The notes under the pieces: model-generated | The model's input: only the letters and a program-made list of their open reading frames with translations | The model's database searches: none | Told to the model about the DNA's origin: nothing | Part shown: piece by piece, positions 1 through 11,433 of the stretch | Numbering within the stretch: the first letter of the stretch is position 1 | Layout of the letters: every line of letters begins with the position of its first letter | DNA from: Plectrocnemia conspersa | Lineage: Eukaryota > Arthropoda > Insecta > Trichoptera > Polycentropodidae | Reading direction: 5' to 3' | DNA: 64,000 nucleotides | NCBI GenBank assembly: GCA_009617715.1 | Contig: VTFK01000046.1 | Location: 1,116,001-1,180,000, forward strand | Program-made: the position numbers and the translations under genes

Positions 1-1029
1 CGTAAAATTAACCCATCAACAAATTAACAAATTAAATGTTAGTCATATTTGTGTTACTTATTTGACTTATAAATATTATAGAAGCAATACAAATTTTATT
101 AAAAAAAAATATAAATATAATGTAATGAATCTGTAACTAAGGTTAGATTAAATGCTAAATTTAATTTGGCTTTAACAAAGCCATTTCTCTCAAACTTGTT
201 TTTCATTGTGTATCAATAAACATTCACATTTCTCGGATAAACATTTTCTTATTATAATCTAATAAAAAGCAACCAGTGTTTAATTTGATCGAAACTCATA
301 TAAGTAGCATTTGACTTGCTTTATCCGCTTAAATGCACATACATTGTACGCAACGTATACAATTTTCGCATTTCGCATATAACTGTTCAAAGAAGCTTAA
401 AACTCCACACAAGCTTGCTGAATCATCTAATTAACCAACCCCTGACGTGTTTTTATACTGCTTGCCATTAAAATTTTCCTCAGTTCTTGAGAAATTTTCC
501 TGTATTGTGTGTTCTTTTATAGTTGGACAAAAAAAGGCGCCGACAATGAGACCGCAACCGCAAATTTGTAAAGCTCTTCATCGGAACTTTGTAATGGCGA
601 TGTATTAGACAAGACCAATCTAGATTTATTTTCTATTTTGCTCGAGCCAAAGTAAAATATAAAAAGCCTCTCAAAATACAAGTTTTTTGACCTGATTCGA
701 TAACTAATCTCTGACGTTGCCTTCTCACTCTCCTTCTGGCAAAAAAAGCTCTGACGTCCATATGATATATCACGTCCTATTGTTTGTGTGTTGCTTATTG
801 GATTTCATGAAAAATTGCAATTTGAAAACACACGTATGTTCTACGTATATCGATTGGCTGTATTGGTAAAATAATAATTTAATTTATTGGAATTTTCATT
901 AGATAACATGACTTTGAAAATAAAGCTTTTTATTTGGAATTCATTTTTATCATGAAATGCTTAGTTGTATGTATAACACTTTCTAGAGAAAATAACCTAA
1001 GCAACTTTTTTAATCGTTGTATTTAGATT
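1..1029. other. Intergenic, with a short complex block
   Basis: Mostly AT-rich. 535-780 is richer, with GAGACCGCAACCGCAAA (two Runt-type ACCGCAA cores), GGCGCCGACAATG and two CTCTGACGT repeats. A regulatory role is possible. No gene. Confidence 0.3.
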
Positions 1030-1320
1030 AGTCACCTTGATAAGGTCACCAGATATTGAAAATATCAAAGGAGGACACTAAAAATAAAGAGGGCTTTGAG
1101 AGGTAAAAAAAACTTTTTGTTCATAAGTTATCTCGGATTTTTTGTTTGAAGAGAACAAATTGCTACGAGAGCTAAGAAAATTTAAAATCATTAGGAAAAT
1201 TTTGTTCAATGGTCATCTCAAAATTTTTTTGAGAAAAATAAATTGCCACGGGAGCTAAAAAAACCCCGGATTTTTTCGTACAAGGAGGACAAAGATGGCC
1301 AACATTTTTCAGGAGGAACA
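1030..1320 (+). repeat. Diverged ~90-bp direct repeat
   Basis: GAGAACAAATTGCTACGAGAG...CTAAGAAAA at ~1151 and GAGAAAAATAAATTGCCACG...GAGCTAAAAAA at ~1230 are similar. CGGATTTTTTGT/CGGATTTTTTCGT flank them at ~1134 and ~1267. The start GGTCACCAGATATTGAAAAT and the AAGGAGGACA motifs look like DNA-transposon debris. Confidence 0.4.
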
Positions 1321-2149
1321 TTTCATTCTTATTACACAAATATAAGGTGTAGTGTTTCTGGATAATAAAATCGAAGCGGTCGATCTTATATACACATTAA
1401 ATATTGCATTAGTTCAATTGAACTTTACAAGGAAGTTAAATGGAAAACGATTCAATTTATATTGGCAGCAAACTTCTCAACACAATTTGTTAATATGTGA
1501 TGAGTGCTTCGCCAACTTCATTATTATCTAAGTGCATTGTTTGAACTTCTGTATACCTTTTGTCGTGCGGCAAAGGAAAATCGTACTTGGAAGATTGGAC
1601 CAAAGTTTAAGTTGAGCGCCTTTAAGCTATTCAATGATCAATGCTTTAAATTATACAACGCCGCCCTTAATTCCTCAAAAGAGGGATTTCGAACATCTCA
1701 TAATACCCGACACAAAATTACTTATTAATAAGCTGCGACAAAGGGCTTTTGCCATTTTCGCATTATGGTATCGCTACATGAGACACGTGCGTGAAAATAT
1801 TTATCTGTGAGGTGTTTCAGGTGCGCGTCTGATATTTATTAAACTTGATTTTCGCAATTGTGGCTTTTTGTCTGTCGCGCTGAGTTTACAATTTTGTGGA
1901 TAAACTTTACTGTCGTTTTAAATTATGGTTCGTACTTTCGTGCGAATAATTGTTGCGACATGGATATACATATACACGTTCCTCTGAGTTTCATGTGTTG
2001 GATAATCTGATTGAAATGTAGGTGTACCGGAAAAGAATGTTGTTTTTACGATGAACATTTTCAACGGTCAGCTGTGCCGTGGTTGCCGCAATTTTGCTGT
2101 TTCTTTTTGGGTGAAATATGGTTTTTCCCATCATGAAATTTTTAATATT
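1321..2149. promoter_or_regulatory. Candidate regulatory block
   Basis: The 1730-2100 part is complex and less AT-biased (ACACGTGCGTG E-box at ~1784, TGTCTGTCGCGCTGAG, GTGCCGTGGTTGCCGC). The 74-codon frame at 1504-1728 has no recognised domain. Function inferred only. Confidence 0.2.
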
Positions 2150-5100
2150 TTGAAAGTGTGTTAAAAAATAAATTTGCGATTTATAAATCCAAATACTACT
2201 ATTTAAACTTTAAAGGTTCAAGATTAAATATCAGAGATTGCTTAAAAAGTTTTCAATAAGACAAAGACGATTTACTTGGCAACCTCGTTATAAAATATCA
2301 ATAAAAAAACAAAGATCAATTGAATCAATTGAGAAAATAATACATAAGTTATCGTGAAAACACACGTCAACATCGTTTGAAATTGAAATTAAAAATTAGT
2401 TAAATCACAGGAGACTTATGTTAGTATTATATTTGAACCCAGGACGTAAAAAATAATAGTCCCCAAGAGGTCAGATATGAGAACCGAACAAAGGTGGACT
2501 TCATATAAAAAAAGTTTTTATTATCATTATGGTTAAACTGCAAGAGTATAATTCAATGCTTTTATGAAACGCTAAAACTCGACAAGCAAAACCAGCATAG
2601 CTTTATTGCTATCAGTTGGGTCGCTTCAACTAAAAAATAAAAAGTTCTGCCCTTTGTGTTTTTAAAACGCGATAACGCGCATCCATTTGTTGCTTGAAAA
2701 AATCTTGAAAAAAATTATAACTTAGCATTCAGACTTTTCTCTAATATTTTTACCATCAGATCATATTATTAGATCGATAAACAAAAGTGTAAGGTAAGAT
2801 AAGATTAAAACGAAAAAATCTTAAAATAATAGTAATTCGAAACTTCTTATAATAAATTATAAAAACCTAAAAAATAGGCATAAAGGTAAAGATTATATTC
2901 ACTTGAGAGAAGCATATGTATGCTTTATAATAAAGATTAAATACACATATGATATTATTTTACACCTTAAGATTTTTCCTGACCTCTGGGTGGCAAGACA
3001 TTGAATATGTTGCGCATCAATTGAGAAATGTTTTCTGTAGATTTGCTCTGGATTCAGAACGTAAAGCTGAACCAGTGGATGTGAAGAGAGAAGCGGCCCA
3101 TCTTCGCTAGTTATAATTTGAGTCATTAGAAAACTGTTGATGATATAATGTCTCGAACTCAAGTGTAAATTTAATAAAATAAGTCTGAGAGGAAGTGATT
3201 ATTGGTTGTTCACGTTCTCAAATTTATATCTATGGCATTTTTTATTAAAGATTTTTTATTCGCCCCTTTTCAGTGCGACGACCAATTACAGAAGGTAATT
3301 TTGAAACAAATTGCTGTTAACGGCTGCTTTGAAAGCAAACCAAAATGCACGCGTTATTTTTTATTAAGCCGACGAATACTTAAATCATTTATAATTTATG
3401 GCGCTTTCTTTATGACATCAGCTGTATAAATATTTCTCACGGCGGTGTCTCATTTTAATAATAAAAAAACTTCTTTAGACGATTAAAACGATTGATTACA
3501 AGTGGAACTAGCTTTTTATGATTATGACGAGTAGTTAAATTTATAAACCCTACATTTTTAGTATCAAATACAGTAATATTTTACTGCTAAATTACACTTA
3601 TATTTAATTTATTACTATAAAAACATTACAACGTTTATTTATGCATTTATACATTGAGATCTTTATTGGTTGATAGTTTGAAAATTTCTGACTTTTGGTA
3701 TGATTTTAATTAGTTAAAGGCTAAAAAATGTACTGATTTTATTCCAGCTGGTATGTTTAAAAAATGTCTTTACTCATCGTCAAAATCAAATATTTTCCTA
3801 ACCTATGAATAATTAGGAAAATTACCTTTATACATAAAAGGCAAAATCATATAAAATAAAGAACTATAGGTTAGTGTCAATTTTATCAGCACAAAAATAT
3901 GGGCAATAAAATTCATAAGAATACATTGTTGTCTTAGAAATTCGTATTCTATAATATTTACATAAACATTTATAGCTAAAATACAAGAGATATGTATATA
4001 TTTTAAATATAAAAATTATTAAGATATTCTAAAACAAATATGAAATGAACAATTATTAAAATAAGATTATAATAATTAATCACATAAATCTGTTTTTAGA
4101 AAAAATATGTCGCATTTTAAACAAAAGATTGACAATTTTTTATGCATTCCTTTCTCATGAGATTTTTTTAGAAAATCGCAACTGACCAATAACAATAAGT
4201 AATGTAAGAATTTTATTAAATTAAATTGGCAAGTGATGCTCTGGGTTCTGGTATTGAAATTAGATTTTGTATTATTATTTGGACTAATAACCACTGATTT
4301 AATACGTAATTATATCACCTATCCTATATACACCTTTTGTATGTTCATAGAGTACCAGGATCACAACAATCTGATCGAACCGATATTCCTGTGCATACAA
4401 TGTGCACATTGTATTCACAACAATGTCAAATATCGTACTACTAGACTAAGTTTTGGTTTAGGCTGTACTCTATTGAAAATTTCATTGAATAAAATCAGCA
4501 GTGTTTGGATTAATTATTTTCCATCCGAGCGGTCGGATGGAAGGCAATTTCCGTCGATTCCTACCTGATGACTACCTTAACTGGCAACAAGCTGGGTTTA
4601 AAACAAATTAAGGCCGATGCGCAGTTTGCCATTTAATATTGAGAAAACAGGGTAGGATTGCGTTTAATTTAATTAATTAATACTGCCCCTGCGGTTGACT
4701 GTACATTCAACGATGCTTTCCAATTTACACGTACTAACAAAATATACTTAAAGTGTATACTGAATTATAGCATCTAAGCTATGTATAAAAAAATATTATT
4801 AAGTTTTCAAACTCTTAACACAAAATATTAAATAATCTATCTCTGCATATTTTGCATAAATATATAAAGGCAAGTTAAACATTGTGTAAAACTCCCAAAC
4901 AATCTTATCATTGAAGTACTTACACTAAAACGTGTGTTATATTACGTAAAAATATTATATATTTAATAATTATTTATATGGCGGCGACCAGTCTGAATTG
5001 TAGCATTATAATTATCATAAATCGATGCTGTCAGGGATCCTACATAATTCGAAGTTAGAAAGGGTCCTTTAAATAAGTCAACCCTTGTGAAAAATGTCCA

Positions 5101-7429
5101 TTTAAAATAAAACGCGATATGTCAGAACCCATAAGTAAAAAGCACCGAATTTAAAAACGCAAACGACGTTAATAATACCTTTTCAAAAATGTAACCATAA
5201 ACATAAATTTATATAATCGCTTGTCACTACTAAAAAATATATAGGTACTTATTTTAACGAGAGGTTAAATGATTATATAGTATTGTCTATTATTTTTATT
5301 GTACCTTAACATAATATATGTTGTACTAAAAATATTAATATAGTTTGTAATTTATCTATTCCAAAAGAAATCATCCTTAACAATTTGGCCATCTCTGGTC
5401 TAGAGAACAATATTTTACTACTGTCAATTTCATCGACATATAAATGCTACAGTGGAATTCAGTGTCGTTTTAATGTAAAAGTAATACTTTTGCAGTATAC
5501 CAAACGAGATTTTGAGACGTATGTTTTTATTGTGACACATATTCCATTTCAAGGGTTGAATTCTTAAAAGTGAGACACTTAAAGCCTAGTATATTTTCTG
5601 TACTCATATGTATAAAATGTGTTCGAGGGAACTATCGGATTATATTGGCGTTCGATTTTACATATTGTGTGCATAATCGAAGCAGACCGTTACCATTCAT
5701 CGTCAAGGGCGAACCAGAGGGTGTTTGTAGATGTTATGGGTATACCACCCTGTGTCAACACATCCACATCATATTGCCCTTAATGGTCTGTTTGTACAAA
5801 TTGCTTTGGGGATAGGATTACAAATTATCAACAGAGGCAAGTGTATGATTTTATTATTATTTAATATTATTACTCTATATTTAAGATTAAATTTTATAAT
5901 AGTGTATTAATAACATTGTCTGTTCTTTGAAGGTGTATTATATTGATACAGCTCTTAATTTTCGTTCACGTGATATTTGTAACGTAAAATACGTACAAAT
6001 CGCGTATTGGGTGTTTCATTACTTAAATAGATAAATAGGTTTCGTCGAAGCAGAATTTCATTACTTCATCATATAATTTTACTAAGTAAAATACTATTAT
6101 TTAATATTCAGTGATTTGCTAAGCTTTAATAAATAATATATTATAATTTAATGATCAACATTATTTAAATATTATTTTTATTTTAATAATTTATTAAATG
6201 AAAAAAATAAAAAACACAAGTTTCCTAGCGGAAAAACAACAGCAGCAATAATATCTTAACTAATAATTATACATATATATATTATTATAGGTGATTTTTT
6301 ATATTATTGATTTTTTTCTAAAAATGGTAGGCAATTTTGAAAAGTATAGATTGATATGTGAGGATCAAGAGATAATTTCCATAAAATGCACACTTCATTA
6401 TCACTTGTTTTAAAATTAAAACCCCAAATATAATATGTATATTTAAAAAAAATCAGACTAAAGGATAACAACGCCTGTGAAATAAATAAAATTATTTTCA
6501 ACGTTTTAAATTTAGTTCATCTACCATATGTATTAAGTGACAGCAGTTTCAGATGAAATTGAAGACACATAACAAATATGAACAATAAAAAAAAATATTA
6601 TAAAAAAATGTAACGTGAAGTAATTAAATTTACTATATGGAAAGAAAATAAAAATCAGGTAAATTTTTAAAGCTTAATTGTAATATTTTGCATAAAATAT
6701 TATCACAACGGTGGCACATTTTTTATTTGTAGCATTGAAAAGGTTAACTCATACCTATTATTATTTATTTAAGAAATTATATTACGATGTTTTAAAAAAT
6801 ACATAAAATGCTATTTTTGTCATGAGGCCCGAAATCATTGTTTTTCCATCTGATGACTATTGATATAATCAGTAGATTCTGGGATTTTAAACAGAAATTA
6901 ATTTTATTTTTATAGATTTTTTGCTAACTAATAAATATTATTATTATATATAAAATATCAGACTGAAACAAACACTCAAGTAATGAGAATGTAAAACTAA
7001 AAAACCTTTGTGTACATTTGTGTTGAAACTAAAAAGCAAAAGTAAATTTCTGCTTTTGAAATGTTCGAAACATAAAGCATAAATAAAGAATTTTTACTAT
7101 TTGCGACACACTCTTTAATTCATAAGGAGAAACTTGAAACGGCGTCATTTTTATTGCGACCCTCAGCCATAAGGCAGATGATCTAGATTCTAGAATATTA
7201 ATAATAATAAGTTTTGAGATGTATTAAAAGTAAAACTTGCTGTGGTTTCCTCTTTCAAATATCTGCTAAGTTCAATACAATTATGAATTTATAAAAATAG
7301 CTTAAATTAAACTTTCATATAATGTTTTAAATATTTCTCTATTAAATTTAATACACGAGATTTATTAAATCGTTAAGTGCTATGAATATATTTTGAATTG
7401 GAGCAACAGAGGCATTATAACATAACGAG
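2150..7429. other. Long intergenic stretch
   Basis: AT-rich. The longest frame outside Abp1, 4233-4568 (111 codons), starts with a hydrophobic stretch but matches no family I know and lies in ordinary AT-rich DNA. 4525-4545 holds an 8-bp hairpin CCATCCGAGCGGTCGGATGG. A SINE-like B-box trace lies at ~2435-2450 (minus). 5600-5820 has slightly richer composition without an identity. Confidence 0.35.
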
Positions 7430-7810
7430 GAAATGGTTAAGAAGCTATTCGCCTTTGCGCCATGAACGCTTCAAGGACTCCCTTGTTTTGAGCCTTAATT
7501 ACAAAAACATTTTGCACCCAAGTGTTTTAATTCACAAAGCTCTTCTTGAGATCATTTAGTCTGTAACGGCAAACGTCTCATCATCGCACTCTCACGCACA
7601 CTAATCATACGCATCCATCTCCTCGCTAGAATGGTATATGTTTAATTTCGTTTTAACGGCTTCCGAATTAATTGGTGAAAATTAATTCGCCCCGAGCCGA
7701 TGCCTAGGAGAAATTTGCAATGGAGATACGCGTGCGATTAACGAGAAAATTCGAGGCGCTCATGCAAAAACGTATATAAACGCGCCAACGGTGTTTAGCA
7801 TACATACATT
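7430..7810 (+). promoter_or_regulatory. Candidate promoter/enhancer block with TATA box
   Basis: A complex, less AT-biased stretch within AT-rich DNA. It holds an interrupted palindrome of two AATTAATT homeodomain-type cores (7664-7689), CCCCGAGCCGATGCCTAGG and a TATATAAA box at 7773-7780 in a GC-containing context (AACGTATATAAACGCGCC). A start site would be expected near 7800, where a 69-codon frame without recognised domain begins (7791-8000). Promoter activity is inference. Confidence 0.3.
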
Positions 7811-8518
7811 AATGTGTAATATTGAAGATCAAAGTGGGATTAGGTTGAACAAAATATTAAAAATACCTGAAAATAAGTATTTGGAAAATAGTATTTCTAT
7901 TAAGAATATGAAGTTTCAATGCGAAAGATACAATAAACTTAACTTTTTATTTACAAAAATAATATTATTAAATACTAAAACGTTCTTAAACTATAGTTAA
8001 ATAAACTTGTTACTATGAGACGTCGTTACCTGGGATTTTATTAAATAATCACGGGCAATGCTATATATATAATGGTTTGCTGATGATGTTTTTTTTAAAA
8101 AAAAAAATGCATTAACTAAAGAAAAAATATTTATCCAATGAATCAATGTTTGTGTCAATAGCAAAAAGGCGATATTTGTTATTATTAAGTTGTTTACTCC
8201 TAGTGCTACAATTTTTTAAATTAATTTATTTGACTAAAGATACACTGCAGCATAGTATAAACATGAGACTTGACCTATAGACCTAATATTTTAGAGCTCA
8301 AAACGAAATAATCGGCGATTAGTTGATGAAAATTTGTATTTGCATTAAAAATCTAAAAGAAACTGAACCGAAAATCAGAGCTAAACCGAAAAAATATAGA
8401 TTTATTTTCATTAAAAATTTCAGGTTGTGCAATATTTGAAAAATATTTAGAATAAATTAAAATATTTAAAGAAATCAATTTCAATCACAAATATAGAAGA
8501 ACAATCATCTAGTGAAAT

Positions 8519-8789
8519 ATATATTTATTTATTTTATTAATTTATTTAGCTTAATAGCTAATCTTTACATCTAACAAATTTAGTAAACATATATAAAAAT
8601 ATATAAAAAATACATAACAGAAAGAAAAAATAAAAATATACAATAATAAAGTCTTAATATTATAATTTATTTCTATGTACGAAGTAATAGTCTAATGTAC
8701 GAAGGTGTTTTTTTATTCCATTTATGAAACCCGTTATATTTTTGCTGTTTCGGATTTCTCTTGGAAGACTATTATATAAATCAAAATAT
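8519..8789 (-). mobile_element. 5'-truncated non-LTR retrotransposon 3' end inserted in a hAT relic
   Basis: The minus strand encodes FDLYNSLPREIRNSKN, TGFINGIKKHLRTLDYY and FVHRNKL then a stop, the C-terminus of a jockey/CR1-type reverse transcriptase ORF. It is followed by an A/T-rich 3' UTR and a TAAA-repeat tail (AATAAATTAATAAAATAAAT). It is related to the relic at 52354-52830. The abrupt 5' end near 8789 is typical of truncated insertion. Confidence 0.75.
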
Positions 8790-9076
8790 AGAAGTAAAGA
8801 ATTGCCAATAGAGACGCATATACTACATATTTATTATTTCTACAGATGCAGACATTGAATGCAACCATGTGCAAAGATTAGACAGAAAAAAAACATATTT
8901 TAGATTTTTGGGAAGATAATAAAAATACATATCCTCATTTATACAAAAGTTCAATGGTGGTTATAGGAGCTCCAGCAACACAAGTTAATGTGTAAAGAGC
9001 TTTTTCTAGCTTAAAGTTTATTTTGCGGAACAATCGAAATAATTTAAATAAAAATACATTAAAAATTAGGGTGAAC

Positions 9077-9162
9077 TTTCATATTTTTTAATTATAAATA
9101 AATATAATATACCTGTATATTTCATATTTTTTAATTATAAATAAATATAATATACCTGTATA
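9077..9162 (+). repeat. Exact 43-bp tandem duplication
   Basis: The unit starting TTTCATATTTTTTAATTATA occurs at 9077-9119 and again, base for base, at 9120-9162. The first copy contains the stop region of the hAT relic. The identity suggests a recent event. Confidence 0.95.
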
Positions 9163-9429
9163 CCGTAATAACCGTGAATATACGAATTTGATTTGTTTAC
9201 ATATATTTTGGTAAATAAAATATATTGTTATCATATCTTATATATTTATAGTAAGGCCTACCGAGAGGAGGGAAGAAGAGGGGACAAATTCTCAGAGCCC
9301 GTGGAAAAAAATAAAAGCAAGAATATATTTATAAAAAAAATTAATATCTACCTCAAATAATGAATCTAAACTAAACTACATTCTTTGAGATGTATTTATC
9401 TACTGAAGTATTTTAGATATAAGTTCTTT

Positions 9430-9465
9430 CAGCATTTTTATTTTATTTTATTTTATTTTTATTAA
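9430..9465. repeat. (ATTTT)n simple repeat
   Basis: A run of TTTTA pentamers. Confidence 0.8.
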
Positions 9466-9654
9466 ATCTTCCGTTTTAACCTGACGAGCGTAAGCCCAAT
9501 GTGCTATAACATAATTAGACATATTGAATACTTACAAGTAAGTATTATATTAACCATCAGACTGAAAGTCTGGGAATCGATTACGTCTATATTATTAATT
9601 TTAAATTATTATGTGCTACAAAATTTACAGAAAATATATGTCACTGTTGCTAAG

Positions 9655-9775
9655 CTGTTTTTTTTAATATTAGCGCATTTTTATAAATAAAAATTCGAGT
9701 GCCGCTGCCGGTGCTCGAACCCGCAACTTTAGAGTTACTAGTTTGAGACGTTACGGACTACGCTATTCCATTCTT
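9655..9775 (-). mobile_element. tRNA-derived SINE relic
   Basis: The minus strand has A-box-like TAGCGTAGTCCGTAACG (9749-9765) and B-box GGGTTCGAGCACC (9710-9722). It is followed by AATTTTTATTTATAAAAATG and CGCTA, a tail shared with the copy at 47.3 kb. The head resembles a tRNA but lacks a clean cloverleaf. Confidence 0.6.
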
Positions 9776-10224
9776 ATATTTAAACATACAATAAATACCA
9801 ACTTTCTAGGTTGTACTTTTACAATAAACATTATTATTCAAAGGGACAGATTGGCTCCGTTTGTGTTAAAATTTGTTTGCAAATATTTGTTGAATTTATT
9901 CCTTTTTGAACATTTAAAAATAAGAGAAAATATGCAACGAATGTAAATTAGTAGCAATAAATTTAGGTATTCGAGTTGAAAATTCAGATATAATACCTAA
10001 GGAAGGAGTAAAGAAATTACGATAAATCAACAATAGCACCACTGAATTATATAAATTTAATATATTTATAGTTTGTATTATTGATAATTTGACAACTGGA
10101 TTTAATGCAGTGAAATAAATAAATACTAGATTCAGTATCATGTGATTATTCCTAAAAGAAAATCTAGAAAAAACAGTCTCGAATCTATCCCGAAAATATT
10201 TTTTTAAATATAAAATTTAAATAA

Positions 10225-10735
10225 AATCATATTGGAATACATTTTCACTAGTGAATATATACTTTTACCGGTGAAAATATAAATTACGTGACAGGTGCTA
10301 GTCAAATTACATGATTTCAACTTTTCTATATGTATTAATATATATATTTACATACTAATCATTATTTATTTACATCCGATGTATAAATGGTATAGTAAAT
10401 ATGTATTTTTTGGTAAAATTATATTTTCACTAGTTATATTCATTTACATTTTAACCACTAGATATGTATTAATACTAGCGGAAATATAATTTAACTGATA
10501 TTCTGCTCTAAAATGTCTATGAATTTTCTGTTTTAACCCAAATCTAACGATGTATAAATGTTACAGTGAATGTGTATTTTTTGTGAAGTTATATTTTCAC
10601 TAGTGAAGTCTAAATACAATTTCACCAGTAGATATATATTTTTATTACCAAAAATTTAATTCAGCTGATACGTGCTAGTGAAATTATATTCTGCTCTAAA
10701 ATGTCTATAAATATATATATAACAGTTGCGAAACG
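10225..10735 (+). repeat. Tandem repeat of ~171-bp units (2 full, 1 partial)
   Basis: GATGTATAAATG opens units at 10378 and 10549. Each unit carries ATATTTTCACTAGT, ATTTnACCAsTAGATATrTATT and TTCTGCTCTAAAATGTCTAT. A truncated earlier unit starts near 10225 with ATTTTCACTAGTGAA. It ends next to AACCCAAACCTAACC at ~10750. Confidence 0.8.
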
Positions 10736-10829
10736 TCATTTGCTGTTAAAACCCAAACCTAACCTATTAGAACCGTGATCAAAACTGCAATTTTAAAATT
10801 ATGATTCGGTTTAAGATGATCGCATCCAC

Positions 10830-10925
10830 GAACATTACTCTCTCGGAATATTACCCACACGGGACATCGCTCTAATGGAATATTGCTCTCATGGAAAATT
10901 ACTTTTGCAGAACATTGCTCCCATT
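10830..10925 (+). repeat. 16-bp minisatellite, six degenerate units
   Basis: Consecutive 16-mers start at 10830, 10846, 10862, 10878, 10894 and 10910. Examples are GAACATTACTCTCTCG, GAATATTGCTCTCATG and GAACATTGCTCCCAT. The first half (GAAnATTrCTC) is best conserved. Confidence 0.8.
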
Positions 10926-11433
10926 TATTTTTAATTTGCTGTATGTATTATACATTGGGAGTATAAACTAACGGCAATCAGAATCTATGACTTTGAAAGA
11001 AATATTTTATATTTTTCGCGTATTATATTGTAAAAACCTATACACATATTTTCAACTTCAGGGAATTACTAAGCTAGTCTCTAGTAAATGTTTGTTTGCC
11101 GCATAGGTGACTGGAATTTCACCAAAATATACATTCGAGAGACTTCTGTGATATAAACACTTTATTGGTGGGTGGTTTATGTGTCGTCTGTACGTCAAAT
11201 ACGGGAACTATATCGCAAATATGCGCAAATTTAACATTTTCTACTTAAATGTGTATGTCTTTTGATACAATGTATATATTTTAATGATTTTTCAGGATAT
11301 GTTAATAATATATCAATGCATTGATTCAATGATTGTTAATAAGCGGTTCGTTCAAAATATAAATTTCTTAATTTTTGGATTTTAAAATTAATTATCTTTA
11401 CTTAAATAGTAACGAAACGAACAATTTTATTTA
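10926..11433. other. Intergenic
   Basis: Nothing recognisable. Confidence 0.4.

Larger units (their letters stand above)
8330..9165 (+). mobile_element. hAT transposase relic interrupted by a retrotransposon
   Basis: 8897-9091 translates as ILDFWEDNKNTYPHLYK, VVIGAPATQVNV, a stop where the family has Glu, then RAFSSLKFILRNNRNNL, ending NFHIF and TAA. This is the hAT C-terminal dimerisation region. The part to the left (8330-8518, with AACTGAACCGAAAA) and the part to the right of 8790 align with consecutive sequence of the minus-strand copy at 27.5-28.15 kb, so one element is split by the fragment at 8519-8789. Non-functional. Confidence 0.8.

Noticed and set aside
1504..1728. 74-codon ORF with even amino-acid composition
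   Set aside because: Considered as a transposase fragment, but no conserved motif could be matched.
4233..4568. 111-codon ORF, longest outside Abp1, hydrophobic N-terminus
   Set aside because: No domain or motif recognised, no splice or promoter context, ordinary AT-rich composition; such lengths occur by chance.
9700..9770. Possible functional tRNA gene on the minus strand
   Set aside because: A- and B-boxes are present, but acceptor and anticodon stems do not pair cleanly and the tail is shared with another repeat copy.
10740..10760. CCTAACC as insect telomere repeat
   Set aside because: One imperfect unit only, no array.
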